Source: Chamaecyparis obtusa (Eukaryota > Streptophyta > Pinopsida > Cupressales > Cupressaceae). Taken from it: 64,000 bases of DNA. The DNA is taken from NCBI GenBank assembly GCA_027943335.1, contig BSBK01007029.1, positions 744,001 through 808,000 of the forward strand. Direction: 5' to 3'. The notes below the pieces were generated by a model that saw nothing but the letters and a program-made list of their open reading frames with translations, ran no database searches and was not told the origin of the DNA. Below, piece by piece: positions 1 to 11,770 of the stretch; the first letter of the stretch is position 1; every line of letters starts with the position of its first letter. A program made the translations under genes and the position numbers.

Positions 1-450
1 GGAAGAAGAGAAATGAGGAGATCTTCCAAGATAGGAAATGGGATCTTACTGAGTTTTATATTAAACTCACACATCTTCATATTGTTTCATAGGTATCTAT
101 GAGGATAGAGGTACCAGAAGAAAGATTCTTATCATTAGTGAAAGAAGGTGTAATGATTGTGTACAAGAAAGACATCCAGTCCTCCTCATATGTTGAAGTA
201 CCTCTAGAAGAGAACATTTGTCGAATTCAAGATCTCAGCCAGCTAAACATTTAGAGTACAAATGAAGATGATGTCCAAATAGGGTTGATAACCAAGAGGA
301 TACATATAAAATCAAATGGGAAAACAAGGCTGACAATGATAAGTGGAATAGCTATGGACAAGGAAACAACAACAATGGATGGGATAATACAGAATAGAGG
401 AACAATATAGATGGATGGGAAGACTCTTAGTAATATTATTATGATATCTT
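1..450 (+). pseudogene. 3' end of an unrecognised protein-coding gene, decayed
   Basis: A polypyrimidine stretch ending in an AG near 92 looks like a 3' splice site. It is followed by a plus-strand frame (about 97-252) that reads like real protein: acidic and hydrophobic alternation containing the segment SYVEVPLEENICRIQDL. The frame then meets a TAG. After a frame change, 300-430 encodes a Gly/Asn/Trp-rich tail (NNNNGWDN, then NIDGWEDS before tandem stops). This resembles the last exon of a gene with a G/N/W-rich C-terminus, broken by at least two stops and a frameshift. I do not recognise the family. It could also be part of an older transposon. Confidence 0.3.
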
Positions 451-871
451 TTTGTACACCAGATACATATACTCTGTATAAGGTTTTTTGTTTTTATTTT
501 GTATATGGTATAGATAGGTGATGGTAGCAAGCAACAAAAACTCTGATTGTTGCTAGTAACTAGTTGTTGTTATACAGTTGATACTCTAGTGCAATATATA
601 AAAAAATATTGAACTTAGTTGTTTAATCTTGTGTGATTTTGGTTTATGTTGATTCACCCCCACCTCCTCCCTCAATATCTAGAGCGTGTTAAAAAAATCA
701 CTCTCCTTTCTTGAGGGAATAAAATTTTATCTCCAATGATCCTTTTCATGCTTTTCCTAAAGTGGAAGCAATGGGTCTTGAACACTTGGATAAGATGCTC
801 ATCTTCAATAGGGATTGAGAATGATAAGTCCCAATCATTCATAGGTAGAAAAATTATGTAGTTTCATGGAA
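451..871. other. Intergenic, no gene seen
   Basis: AT-rich sequence without a supported reading frame or recognisable RNA. It is the left flank of the element B insertion and would have been continuous with 37851 onward before that insertion. Confidence 0.5.
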
Positions 872-876
872 GATAT
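872..876. repeat. Target-site duplication of element B, left
   Basis: GATAT immediately before the LTR end TGTTTATG; the identical GATAT is at 37846-37850 directly after the other LTR. A perfect 5-bp duplication is what Ty3/gypsy integrases leave, and it proves that 877-37845 entered as one unit. Confidence 0.9.
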
Positions 877-1864
877 TGTTTATGCCAGAATATGGACCTC
901 AGAATTCTACCATATACACAACATAGTCATTTCTCGATCATCGAATCACGAAGATGAGTATGAATTACCTAATTTGTAAGATTCTATCGATTCAAACTGT
1001 TGCCTCCTAATTAGTTGGGGTGTTTGAATTACTCTCAAAATGAGAGCCAACAACCAAAAGACCAAGCTAATATGAAGGATTTTGAAAGCTTGAAAGATGA
1101 ACAAATTGCAATTAATCTAAGATGAAGATGCAATTAATCTAAGAATGAAGTGCAGATTTTAATCTAAGAACTTGAAAGAGATGCGAGAATTAAGCTAATA
1201 ATAATAAGAAAATTACACTATTTATGAGAATACAATTATACTAAATGAGATTTAAAACTAATATGCAATAAAATCTTGGAAACATGAAATTATTGAGACA
1301 AAAATTTGCTATAGTTTATGTGCTCTCACAATTGCCTCTTAATTTGAATGAGAGAGAGGTTCATAATATAGACTAGCCCAGAGGAAGGATGAAGAGTTTC
1401 TTGAAATGAAATGGCTGACTCTTCATTTCCATGGAGGAAGATGAGACAAAAATTGAAGAATTATTTAATTCAAAGAATGAATTATTGCCACATGGGTGGC
1501 TTTTCCAATCATTGGAATTATTAAATTCAATTGAGAGATAATCCATTCAAATAACTAAATAATATTAATTCCCTTTATGTGTATTAGCTAAAGGGGGTGG
1601 GTTTAATTTAGTTTAAAGCACTTAGGACTTTAGAATTAAATTAATTTATCATAGGGATTATTTAGCTAATAAAGTCAAATACTTAGGAATTAATTATAGT
1701 GTGAGATTAATGTAATTTAGGGTTTTTGCAATTGACACCAAGTCAAATAAAGTCAGGTAGGAGAGAGAAAATTGCCTAGTAAAATAGGACTTTAATGATG
1801 TAAAATTTGAGAAAATGCATAAAAATTGATTGAAATTATAAGCTGCCAATTTTGGGGTATTACA
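877..1864 (-). repeat. Element B 3' LTR
   Basis: 988 bp running from TGTTTATGCC to GGGGTATTACA on the plus strand (TGTAATACCCC to ATAAACA in element sense). It matches 36856-37845 directly and 6240-7218 and 23800-24774 in reverse complement. It abuts the polypurine tract at 1865. Confidence 0.93.
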
Positions 1865-1877
1865 TTTGCCCCTCTTT
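1865..1877 (-). other. Polypurine tract of element B
   Basis: TTTGCCCCTCTTT on the plus strand, AAAGAGGGGCAAA in element sense, directly against the 3' LTR. Elements A and C carry the same tract, where plus-strand DNA synthesis would be primed. Confidence 0.85.
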
Positions 1878-1959
1878 GAATTGATGTGCGAGCAACACGT
1901 TGATTCAAATAATGGTCTGATGTGACAGATGAGGTTTCAGAACTCTAGGTTAGGATGCT

Positions 1960-2460
1960 AAGACACCAATTAGATCGAATTGCAGAACCACCTCCAGAAT
2001 GAGGCATGATTCTCCAAAGTCTAAGTTAGATTGTGAAGACAATGGTCTAATGACAACTTGAGAGGAGACTGGAATCAGGGTTAGATTGCCCCAATACCTA
2101 GAACAAGATTCAGTCTTTAGGAATTAGGGTTAGATTGCCCCAATACCCATTGATCAAATGATGACAGATGCAAATTTAGGACTATCTCCAAAATGAAGCT
2201 TAGCCCTCCGAGACCTGGGTTAGATTGCCCAGATAACTATCCAAAAGAGCTTTCGAGAGCCATCTCTAGAATGAAGCAACTTGACTCCCAGGAATTAGGG
2301 TTAGATTGCCCCAATACCCAATAGATTTTGAGAACCATCTCCAGAATGAAGCTTGATCCTCAAGGATCTGAGTCAGATTGCTTAGATACCTAATAGATAG
2401 ATGACAAGATGATAAGATGTGAGGCACAAAGATGCCCCAAGTGAAGAGATGCCCCAAGCG
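1960..2460 (-). repeat. Imperfect tandem repeats next to the B polypurine tract
   Basis: The motif GATTGCCCCAATACC and its variants recur at least five times with spacings of roughly 40-100 bp, alternating with an ATCTCCAGAATGAAGC-type motif. The same array occurs in element A at about 23215-23600 in reverse complement, so it belongs to the element. No coding capacity is evident. Confidence 0.6.
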
Positions 2461-3189
2461 GTGAGGACTTTGATTTAGATCAGATTAATATGAGACTGGT
2501 TCTACAAGATTCAAATGATGCAATCATCCTACCACCTCGGGAGCGAAATTGAAAGATGACATATCAGAAGGATGATTGACAACAAGAGGTTGTAGAATAG
2601 AAGCAATCAGACTAGATTCAAGAAGTTGAAGAAGCAATTTGGAGCAATCTGGGGGTCCTGTTGACCAAGTTTGACCAAATTTGACTAGAGTTGACTTTGA
2701 TAAAGAAGATGAAGAAGCCAAGGAAATGATGAGGAGATGAGGATCTAGCAGGAAAATGATGCCAGAAGGCTGACTGCACAAGTGCCTAATCCTGATGGCC
2801 TCAGAATTTTAAAGCACAATTTTGAGCCATCTAGAGATGTCAAATTTTGATTTCGATCCTAAAAATGGATTTTGAATGGTTGATTTAGCCAAGGGTGAAG
2901 TTTTTGCACAAAATGGAGCACTTTTGAAAATTAGGTCAAAAGCTATATAAGGCCCGGAGGGGTCATTTTCAAATCATTATTCACTTCGTCTTCTAGCAAA
3001 TTTGAGAGCTTTGAGTAGAACGAAAGGTATCCCAGTGCATACACATCAATTCAAGCACTCCCAATGCCACAACTGACTGCTAGAGTATGACCCACTTGTC
3101 AGTGGTTGATAAACCATCCTACATTCCAAGTTTTAATCACTTTCTAGATTGATTAGGTTAGATTTTTAGCATATTTAGGACATGTTCTT

Positions 3190-3400
3190 CAATTCTCACG
3201 TGAGGAAATAGTTTCCTCACACTGGTCCTAGTCACCCCTCACATGAGAAAATGGTTTTCTCATGGGGGTTAGGGCATCTTTGCATCAATCTCCTCCATGA
3301 GCTTGTGCAAGGAGTCATGTCCTAGCACATGAGAAGTCATCCTCAGTGATGAACCTTTGCACGAGATAAGATCCTATCTCGCGTGAGAAGCTGTTGTAGT
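3190..3400 (+). promoter_or_regulatory. Cluster of short palindromes upstream of the antisense PMD frame (B)
   Basis: Contains near-perfect hairpins with 3-6 nt loops: GAGGAAATAGTTTCCTC at about 3205, TGAGAAAATGGTTTTCTCA at about 3243, and GAGATAAGATCCTATCTC at about 3363, each next to a CTC(A/G)CRYGAG-like decamer. Element A has the equivalent cluster at 22205-22410. The position, just upstream of the PMD start, would suit a promoter or 5' leader of that frame, but the function is inferred. Confidence 0.5.
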
Positions 3401-3532
3401 TTAGAAGAGTCTTTGTCCAATTTTTTGTAGAGTCAGCTAATTAGAGCATCTAAAAGCATGTTTAGGATAGATGAAAAGCTTCACTTGTTGTTATTGCTTT
3501 GAAAATCACAATGATATTGAGATACCGATCCA

Positions 3533-4730
3533 ATGTCATCGCTTGCTTTGCAAGTTGACTTCCCAGATATTGCCTTCTGGTCTCACCATCCAGTCATTGG
3601 TGAGCTAGTGCAAAGATTGTCAGATGCAGAGGGTGCCCACATTGATGGGCTAGGATTGGGTTGCTTGCATGATATACTTGACATTTTGGTAAATCATAGT
3701 CTTCTAGGTGCACTTGTCAAGCATTTTCATTTAGAGACAAACACATTCCATTTTCCAATAGGGGAGATGATAGTGACCCCTGAGGACATTTATAGGATTC
3801 TTAGGATACTCTTCCATGATGCCTAGGTTGAGTACGACATCTAGCTGAGGGTAGGTACACTGGCACTAAGGGCCATATTCAGAGATAAGTTAGTGATGGG
3901 TCGGGCCATCTCATTGGACAAGCTGGTCAATAGATATGGCAGTGCTCACTGATTAGTAGTCATTTTAGCCATATTCCTGAGTTGTTACTTGGTTCCAGAT
4001 TGGGGACAACATAGATTGGAATGCAGCTAGGGTCACATGCTACAATAGATTCTGGTGAGGCCAATTGTGAGATTCAGATGGGGCAAGTGCATGCTCACTT
4101 AGATGTACCATGAGATGCATAAGATCATGTATTGGAGTGTTAGGACCATGGCCGCTAGAGTCTTTGTATTACAGATCTGGGCCTAGGAGCATCTCCCTAT
4201 TTGTAGGCTGATATTTCATGATACACATTAGCCCCTTGATCCCTACATTCATAGATATGCAGGCCCTATGACTCAGCCAACGCTGGGTAAGACCAAGCAG
4301 TGGCATGGGTAGTTAGATGATATGGAAGCAGTTGTGTGGAGACCATGGATAGCCACAGAGCCATGGGATGACGTTCAGTGGGAGATTTCACATATGCTCA
4401 TGTTGTGTCCATTGATCGGACGTACTGTTTCTTCCATTGAGTGCTTCTTGCTCACATGTGTGCTGCAATAGTTTGGGAGATAGCAGGACATCTCCTAGGA
4501 GTATGCTAAATATGCATGATTCATTGATGAGACGAAGAAGGGCTGGCAATCCAAGTTGGATCTAGGTAGATGTGTGATTGAGGCATGAATATCTCCAGCT
4601 CAATGGGACTACATGGTGGATGTCACCAATGCAAGGATGATGCTTGCATATCGAGATCACTTCTTGGCACACCCCTTCCCAAGATTCACATATCTTGTTG
4701 GCATGGGCTAGGGGGCATAGCAGTAGCCTG
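3533..4730 (+). pseudogene. Antisense PMD (plant mobile domain, MAIN-like) reading frame in element B
   Basis: It lies opposite to the transcription of element B. From ATG 3533 the 97-codon open part has the PMD signature: HIDGLGLG, then LLGALVKHFHLETNTFHF, IGEMIVTPEDIYRIL. After TAG stops the same frame continues with recognisable homology (LALRAIFRDKL, FLSCYLVPDWGQHRLEC, RPWIATEPWDD) to about 4730, then becomes glutamine-rich with many CAG codons now reading TAG. PMD proteins of the MAIN/MAIL1 family are host nuclear factors linked to silencing, and PMD sequences are also found inside transposons. The copy in element A (20860-22061) is homologous throughout, so the frame is a resident module of the family. 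It is a pseudogene here. Confidence 0.75.
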
Positions 4731-5487
4731 CATAGTAGTAGTAGTAGGTACCTACCCAGTAGCATATACCAATACAGTAGCCTGGACAACACCAAGTTGC
4801 ACAATAGCAGCAGCAAAGACAAAGGGTATTGCGGTCAAGGATAGGGCAGATGGACATCCCCCTAAGGACTATGGGGTCAGATCTAGGTGCTAGTAGTAGT
4901 GGGACCCAGCAGAGGGCCACTAGAAAAAGGATGGGAGACCCATCATAGCAAATGCCTCCTAACAAGGAGGCACAGGTTGAGGATACCATCATGCAGGACC
5001 CACCTGCAGGAGGACAGGATCCACAGGTTCAAGAGGTGTTGTGAAAGAGTCAAGAGCTGATATGGTAGGTGAGGAGAGAGCAGGATGACTACCACACATA
5101 GTTCATCATCCAAGAGACGTGGGTGGCTGACAAGGAATGGGAGATCAAAGAGCTCCGAGATGAGCTAGTGAGGTCACGACTAAAGACTAGATATGAGTCC
5201 TCTCAGGTAGCTTACTACTATGCGGCATATGTTGGCATTGTTCCACATCTATTAGAGTAGGTGCCTCCATTTTCTGAGTATGTTGAAGCACCACAAGGAC
5301 CTCCACCACTGGGACCACCACCATAGGCACCTCCACAAGCACCTCCATAGAGACCTCCTCAGGGACCACCACCTCTAGGTGGTGATGGGAAGAGTTAGCT
5401 CATTTTGACATTCATCTTGTAGCCCATATTTTGATACTGTGCTCGAGTAGCACCATTCTTTTTGTACATGACATTCGATTGACCATG

Positions 5488-5488
<1 letters not shown>

Positions 5489-5525
<37 letters not shown>

Positions 5526-5550
5526 ATCTATATATATGTATATATATATG

Positions 5551-5583
<33 letters not shown>

Positions 5584-5633
5584 ATACATATCTATATACA
5601 TATATATATACATATACATATATATATATATAT

Positions 5634-5666
<33 letters not shown>

Positions 5667-5673
5667 TATATAC

Positions 5674-5708
<35 letters not shown>

Positions 5709-5716
5709 CATATATA

Positions 5717-5752
<36 letters not shown>

Positions 5753-5803
5753 CACATATATATATATCTATATACATACATATATATATATATACATATA
5801 TAC

Positions 5804-5883
<80 letters not shown>
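5489..5883. repeat. Composite (TA)n/(TG)n/(TATACA)n microsatellite
   Basis: 395 bp of alternating pyrimidine-purine sequence: two (TG)n blocks near 5502-5525 and 5561-5583, then TATACA and pure TA. Long Tyr/Ile reading frames on both strands here are artefacts of the repeat. Flanking sequence matches the pure (TA)n tract of element A, so the tract is at a fixed place in the element, beyond the 3' end of the PMD frame. Confidence 0.97.
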
Positions 5884-5887
<4 letters not shown>

Positions 5888-6234
5888 TCATCTTTTTTGA
5901 TATCATTGTACTTGTTTATACATTTCTTTAATGTTGATGTTTATAAAATGTTTCCTAGATGATTAGATGTATGGATGGATATGTATGAGATGCACATGCT
6001 TTCTTTTATGATATGAATATGCACATATTTTATTTTATGATGGTATGTGAATATGCAATGTGAAATGCGATGATAGATGGTAGATGGATATGTAGATGTA
6101 ATGTATGCAAATAAGTTTATGGATGCAAATGGAAATGTAATGAAAATGCAATGTATACGGTACTAATCATCTCATGCAGGATGTTGCAATATACAATAGA
6201 TACTAATCAAAAGGATATTTGAAGATCAAGAATG

Positions 6235-6239
6235 AGGAT
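6235..6239. repeat. Target-site duplication of element A, left
   Basis: AGGAT before the LTR, against AGGAC at 24775-24779 after it: four of five bases match. The uninterrupted element A sequence near 19460-19510 shows what the site in B looked like before insertion (GGATATTTGAAGAT on one side, GGACCAGACAC on the other), confirming the junction. Confidence 0.8.
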
Positions 6240-7218
6240 TTTAATACCCCAAAATTGACACCTGATAATTTCCATCAATTTTTGTGCATTTCTTCAATTT
6301 TACATCATCAAAGTCCTATCTTACTAGGCAATTTTCTCTCTCCTACCTGACTTTATTTGACTTGGTGTCAATTGCAAAAACCCTAAATTGCATTAATCTT
6401 ACACTATAATTAATTCCTAAGTATTCGACTTTATTAGCTAATTAATCCCTATGATAAATTGATTTAATTCTAAAGTCCTAAGTGCTTTAAATTAAATTAA
6501 AATCTACCCCCTTTAGCTAATACACATAAAAGGAATTAATATTACTTGGTTATTTGAATGGATTATCTTATTTGGATTTAATAATTCAAATTATTCGAAG
6601 GGTCACTCATATGTGGAAATAATTCATTCTTTTAATTAAGTAATTCCTCAATATTTGTCTCATTGGGAAATGAAGAGTCGACCATTTCATTTCAAGAACC
6701 TCTTCATTCTCTCCCTGGGCTTGTCTATATTATGAACCTCCTTCTTCATTCGAAAAAAGGAAATTTTGAGAGAACATAAACTATAGCAAAATTTTGTCTG
6801 AATTATCTTCATATTTTCAAAGCTTTTATTGCAAAATTAGCTTACTTCTCATTTAGTGTAATTGCATCTTCATTACTCGCATAATTTTCTTATTGTTATT
6901 AGCTTAATTTGCACACTTCTTTCAAGTTCTTAGATTAATTGCATCTTCACTCTTAGATTTAATTTCATATTCATCTTTAGCTTAATTGCATTTTGTTTAT
7001 CTTTCAAGGTTTCAAATCCTTCATATTAGCTTGGTCTTTTGGTTGTTGGCTCTCATTCTGAGAGTAATTCAAACACCTCAATTAATTAGGAGGCACCAGG
7101 TCAAATCGATAGAATCTTACGAATTGAGTAATCCATACTCCTCTTCATGATTTGATGATCAGGAAATGACTATGTTGTGTCTATGGCTGGATTAGAGGTC
7201 TACGTTCAGCTATAAACA
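6240..7218 (+). repeat. Element A 5' LTR
   Basis: 979 bp ending GCTATAAACA; its first bases are TTTAATACCCC where the 3' LTR has TGTAATACCCC, so the terminal TG has mutated to TT. Confidence 0.93.
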
Positions 7219-7221
7219 TTC

Positions 7222-7239
7222 TGGTGCCCACCATGGGGC
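7222..7239 (+). other. Primer-binding site of element A
   Basis: TGGTGCCCACCATGGGGC, three bases after the LTR. The B copy (36835-36852) reads TGGTGCCCACCGTGGGGC and element C has TGGCGCCCACC. The leading TGG pairs with a tRNA CCA tail; I could not assign the tRNA with certainty. Confidence 0.75.
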
Positions 7240-9433
7240 AGAAAAGATCATTTTTTACCTCACTTTTGAAATTTTTCTAATAAGAATTTGAACTCTATTG
7301 TGCATCTGTACTTTTTTGTGTACGGAATTTCACATGAGATTCTAGAGCGTGCAGTGCGAAGATTTTCTCCTAGTAGCATTTTGTCATGCGAAGGAATATT
7401 TTGTCGCACAGGCCCGTGTACTTTCTCACGCGCAGTATAGTACTTTATCTCATGAAGTTGTACTGTTAATCATATAATTTTTACAAAATTTGCAATTTAT
7501 TGTTATTTTTCCTGACGTTTACTTTCTACTGTTGATTTGATATTTCTGATTTCTACTACAACATAACAGTGGTCTACAGGTCACTTGTCCAAGATCATCA
7601 AAACCTTCTAACAATTTTCTTGTAGGACGGTTGTCGAAGGCATTTTAAAAATGTTGTGCTTGTTTACTATTTTTCATTCACATAGTATAACTAGGGCTCT
7701 GTTAAAATTTCTTAAGGGTCCTGATAGAAAAGTAGGGGAATAGGCTCTTCATTACATGGAAGTGATACCCATCAATGAAAATGAGACCTAGATGTTGCTA
7801 GAATGATGGATACTTGGGGAAGCGAGGAAAGGTAGTGAATCTTTGGCACTTCTACTTGTTAGAGGATTATGTTGTTCTCTCTTTGAGAGAACCAAAAACC
7901 CAAAAGCTTGTAGATTTGGTGGAGTGAGACTAGCTTAGTGATGAATATGCTTGATGTGTTTATGTAAGATGAAGAGGTAGAGAAGTATGCTCTTCTCTCT
8001 TTGAGAGAATCAGAAAATTTGACCCTTGAATCCGAGCCAAGTACTGAGTCACCTTTAGAGGGCCTGCCAGAAGTTAAACCTTCAGGAACGACCCAAGTGA
8101 GTATGCACCTATTGCTGGTGATTCAAACTCACTATAATAAAGAAATCTTTGTTGATTCTAAAGACTCCAAACCATTTTAGCTTCCTTCTCATGATTTTGA
8201 CTATCATCTTGAGAAGACTCTGTATGTTGTACTGAGCGGCACCGCTCCTAGCCCTGCTTATGAGGGTGTATGGCTTTTAGGTGTCACTATGGCTATGAGA
8301 CCCTAGCCCTGTATTGGGGGCACTAAAGGCTAGTGTGAACAAAAGCCCACTAAAAACTTTCCTTAGTTAGTTGCCTACCTGGTTCACCTCTGAAAGGAGT
8401 CATAATCTTTGCGCAAGGAGGGGGAAGAATCTCTCCTGTAGATTCCCACCATAGGCATGCACTTGGATGCTTGAAGGTGGTATATGACACTGGCCCCTAC
8501 CTCAAGGGTAACCTTTGAACATATACTATTGAGTCCTTGGAAACACAAAAAACACATGCACCCTCTAGGGGGTGACATGACTGTGTGAGGTGCACGCATG
8601 CACATAAGCAGTGGGGCAAAGGTTTTGTCTTCTCACCATTTTTTTTGTAGGGATAAATATGTGTTTGTTATCAAGTCTTAAACTTGTCCATCATGATTAA
8701 ACAAAGACTCCCATGATTCTACCAAGTTGATTTGTCCTTGGTAGGTCTGTTAGAGACTACTTCTTGTGTCACTACTGATTGATTCAAACCTTCATGCTTG
8801 TAAATGAATGCTTGAAACCTTAAAACAAGATTGTTGATCAAACTGTCCTTCAAATCTATCTGAAAACTAGATTTTTTGTTTGAGAACCATTTACGCTGTG
8901 TCCTAAAACCTGTCTATTATCTCAAAATCTACATTTACACTATCGAACACTGGCATTTTCCTACGTGAAGTTTTAGAAACTGAGCACTTCCTCGCATGAG
9001 ATTTCATTCTCTCGTGCGAAGCCTGGCACTTTCTCACATGACCCTACACTTTCTTGTGCAAAATTTGTACCCTATTTTCAAAAATAATGAGCTATTTCCT
9101 GTCGACTGGTCAAACTTTTGCCTAATCTAATTTTTCTTTGGGGTCTGTCTTCTTTTTCCCCTATCGTTCACTGTCAAAAACTGAGTGTATCAAGCTGAGA
9201 ATCAATCGATTATTGCTTTGACTTGTTTTGTCTCTCATTTGTTTACCTTATCTCTTTATGCTTTTGTATGTTGCATCACGATCATCTTATCTCGACTATT
9301 CTAGCCACTCTCTTGATGATTCATGACAAGTCCATCTCACATCTTGGTTGTTCTAACCATTTATCTCATTTTCGCTATCTTAGAGAAAGAGTTTTAGCAT
9401 CATCCTGAGTCTTCTCTCATCGCATCTTCATCT
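7240..9433 (+). other. Leader region of element A, non-coding
   Basis: About 2.2 kb between primer site and gag with no supported reading frame. CTCGCATGAG-like palindromic decamers cluster at 7325-7455 and 8950-9070. A T-rich run ending in TTTTTTTGTAG near 8640-8651 resembles a splice acceptor. The same leader occurs in B at about 34645-36834. Confidence 0.5.
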
Positions 9434-11770
9434 ATGACTATCATGACTAGAAATGGAAAAAATTATCCCATTCAGAATACTGGTCAAGGTAGAGGTAAGC
9501 CTCCTAATCAAGAAATAGATCATCCTGAATTTGTCATGAAATCTGAGCTTTGTGAGGGATCCTCAAGTTCTTCATTGAGTACTTTGAAAGATAGTCTGTC
9601 TCAATCATCACCTCCAGTGTTCCAAGAGTGTTTTAATCTGCTATTTCAAGCACAGCCTAGTTTTTGATTTCAAGAACAAGACAACTCATTCTTTCAAGAC
9701 AACTCATTATTTCATAACTTTTGGAGACCACTCCCTTGGACTGATCCTATTATTGAATCTATTGATCCCGCTAAAGATAGTGACTCATTTGAACCTGTTG
9801 ACTCGCTTGATCCTATTCATGCATCAAAATTCACTTGGTCTGCACCCTTTTGACATCGTTCACATCATTTTACTGAGTTTTCATTTGTTGCATAGCCCTA
9901 CGTTGACAATATGGGAGATCCATTCGATTTCCAACCATGCAAATACAACCAAACTTATAATCAATCTCAAAACAAACAATATCATGGTCAATCTTCTAAT
10001 GACCAACATCATGCTCAACCTCAAAATGAGCAACATCCTGGTCAATCCCAACATGACCAAAATTAGTCTCACAATGATGATCAATCTTGAAACAAACCTC
10101 CAGGTGATCAGAAACTAGCATATATCTATCACCCTCCTCCATATGATCAAAACCAAGATGATCAGCAACAAGACCAAGTTCTGAGCATTTATGAGATCTT
10201 TGGTAATGAAGATGATGTAATAACGTAGAATGACATAGCTACTGCTAAAGCTCATAAGAGTCTCATCAACATGATGGAAATCCTCCTTTTAGAGGAAAAG
10301 GAGAAGTACTTTCTTGAGTTGACCCAACAAGGGGCCAACCTACCTCCAAATTATCAAGTTGAAATGCTTGTAGCTAAAGAGAAAGAAACTAAAACCGCTA
10401 AGCTACAAAAGATGATTCAGAATATGCAAGATCAGATTAGTCAACTTGCAAAGGAAAAAGATAAGCCCATGCAAAAATTCACAATGGATAGCATATGTCC
10501 TTTTCTATTTGACAAGAGTATCTGCATGCCTCCTTTTCCAAAAGGAGTGGATTTTCCCAAATATGACAAGTACATGGGTACAACCGATCCCCAAGATCAT
10601 CTGAGGGAGTTTGGTGCTTTGTCCATGGAATTTATACATGATCAAACTTATCTTATGAGACTATTTCCGTGTAGCTTGGGTGGGTCAACTATGGAGTGGT
10701 TTTGTAGATTGCCCACTGGGATTAAGACTTTTGATGAGATCGCTAATCTATTCCTTCAGCATTATTCCCACAACATTCAACACCCTATCAACATCCATGA
10801 TTTGTGTAATCTGAAATAGTGGTAGGGAGAGCCTTTCTTGTCATTTCTCCAAAGGTGGAGACAACTTTGCATGAAGTATACTCGCAAATTACCTGATTCT
10901 GAGAAACTTGACATCTTTTTGGATAATCTTGTCCCATACTTTGGATATCAAGTCCAACTAAAAGGTCCTTTGACCTTTGACAACATGATCAAGTAAGCCG
11001 TGAGGATAGAGGCCTTTATGGTTAAGAAAGGAGAATTAACTTTGAATAAGGACAATAAACAAGGGTTATCCTTGAACAAGGATAAAGGAAAGGCTGTCAA
11101 CAAAAATAGATGTTGTAAATGTTGGAGTGGTTGAAAATGTCACCGCAAAGCCTTCAAAGTCTATTTTAATTTTACTTCCAGTATACAAGCGGCTAAGGCT
11201 ATTGAAAATATCACAACGGATAATCAGAAAACTTTAAGATTTTCTAAGAATAAACCTTGGGCCTCTCGACCCAAGCGTGAATTCACTTCTTTGGGAGAGC
11301 CTCTTTATGTGGTCTATAAAACTCTTATATAGAATCAGGTACTCACTCCTTTGGAAAAATGTCCTTATGACCCACAACCACGACCTCATTGGTGGAATGA
11401 CAATGCATATTGTGACTATCACCAAAACATTAGTCATAAGACTTCTACTTGTCTCCAGCTGAAACATAAGGTTCAAGATCTCATTGACAATAGTGACATT
11501 CTTATGGACAACCATAACAAGAATTTAGATCATCAAGTGTTTAAGGATCCCTTCCCTCCTCATGAGAAAGGTGAGTCTTCTAAAGCTAAGAATACTAAAC
11601 CAAAGTCAACTACATGTACAATACTAATGATAATGTCATCAACATGATTGAACCTCTTGAAGTTGAGTATTGCAATGTGGTCACTTTCAAGGGAAGTGGT
11701 GATGCTCCCAAACCTAAGACTCCTTTCATCTTGTGTAGCTCCGTGTCTCACTCGTCTGAATATAAATAAC
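9434..11770 (+). pseudogene. gag: gag of element A
   Basis: Starts MTIMTRNGK at 9434, followed by a Gln/Asn/His/Asp-rich part built on 27-bp repeats (about 9960-10085). The retrotransposon gag core is at 10271-11100: helical E/K/Q-rich segment, then PKYDKYMGTTDPQDHLREFG and MEWFCRLP, the conserved matrix/capsid motifs of plant gypsy elements. A knuckle-like CDYHQNISHKTSTC (C-x2-H-x4-H-x4-C) lies near 11400-11450. It would form the virus-like particle. Stops at about 10817, 10823 and elsewhere and frame changes make it non-functional. The TAG in the segment before GEPF is also present in B. Confidence 0.8.
9955..10090 (+). repeat. 27-bp tandem repeat within gag (A)
   Basis: About five imperfect units of the type GACCAACATCATGCTCAACC, each coding nine residues such as DQHHGQSQN. 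Element B has the same array at about 34000-34140. Confidence 0.6.

Noticed and set aside
5395..5962. Several 75-166 codon Tyr/Ile/Cys/Val frames on both strands
   Set aside because: They are translations of the TA/TG microsatellite, which has no stops in several frames.
8641..8655. Splice acceptor of a leader intron in element A
   Set aside because: Polypyrimidine-AG present but no matching donor could be argued; noted only in the leader entry.
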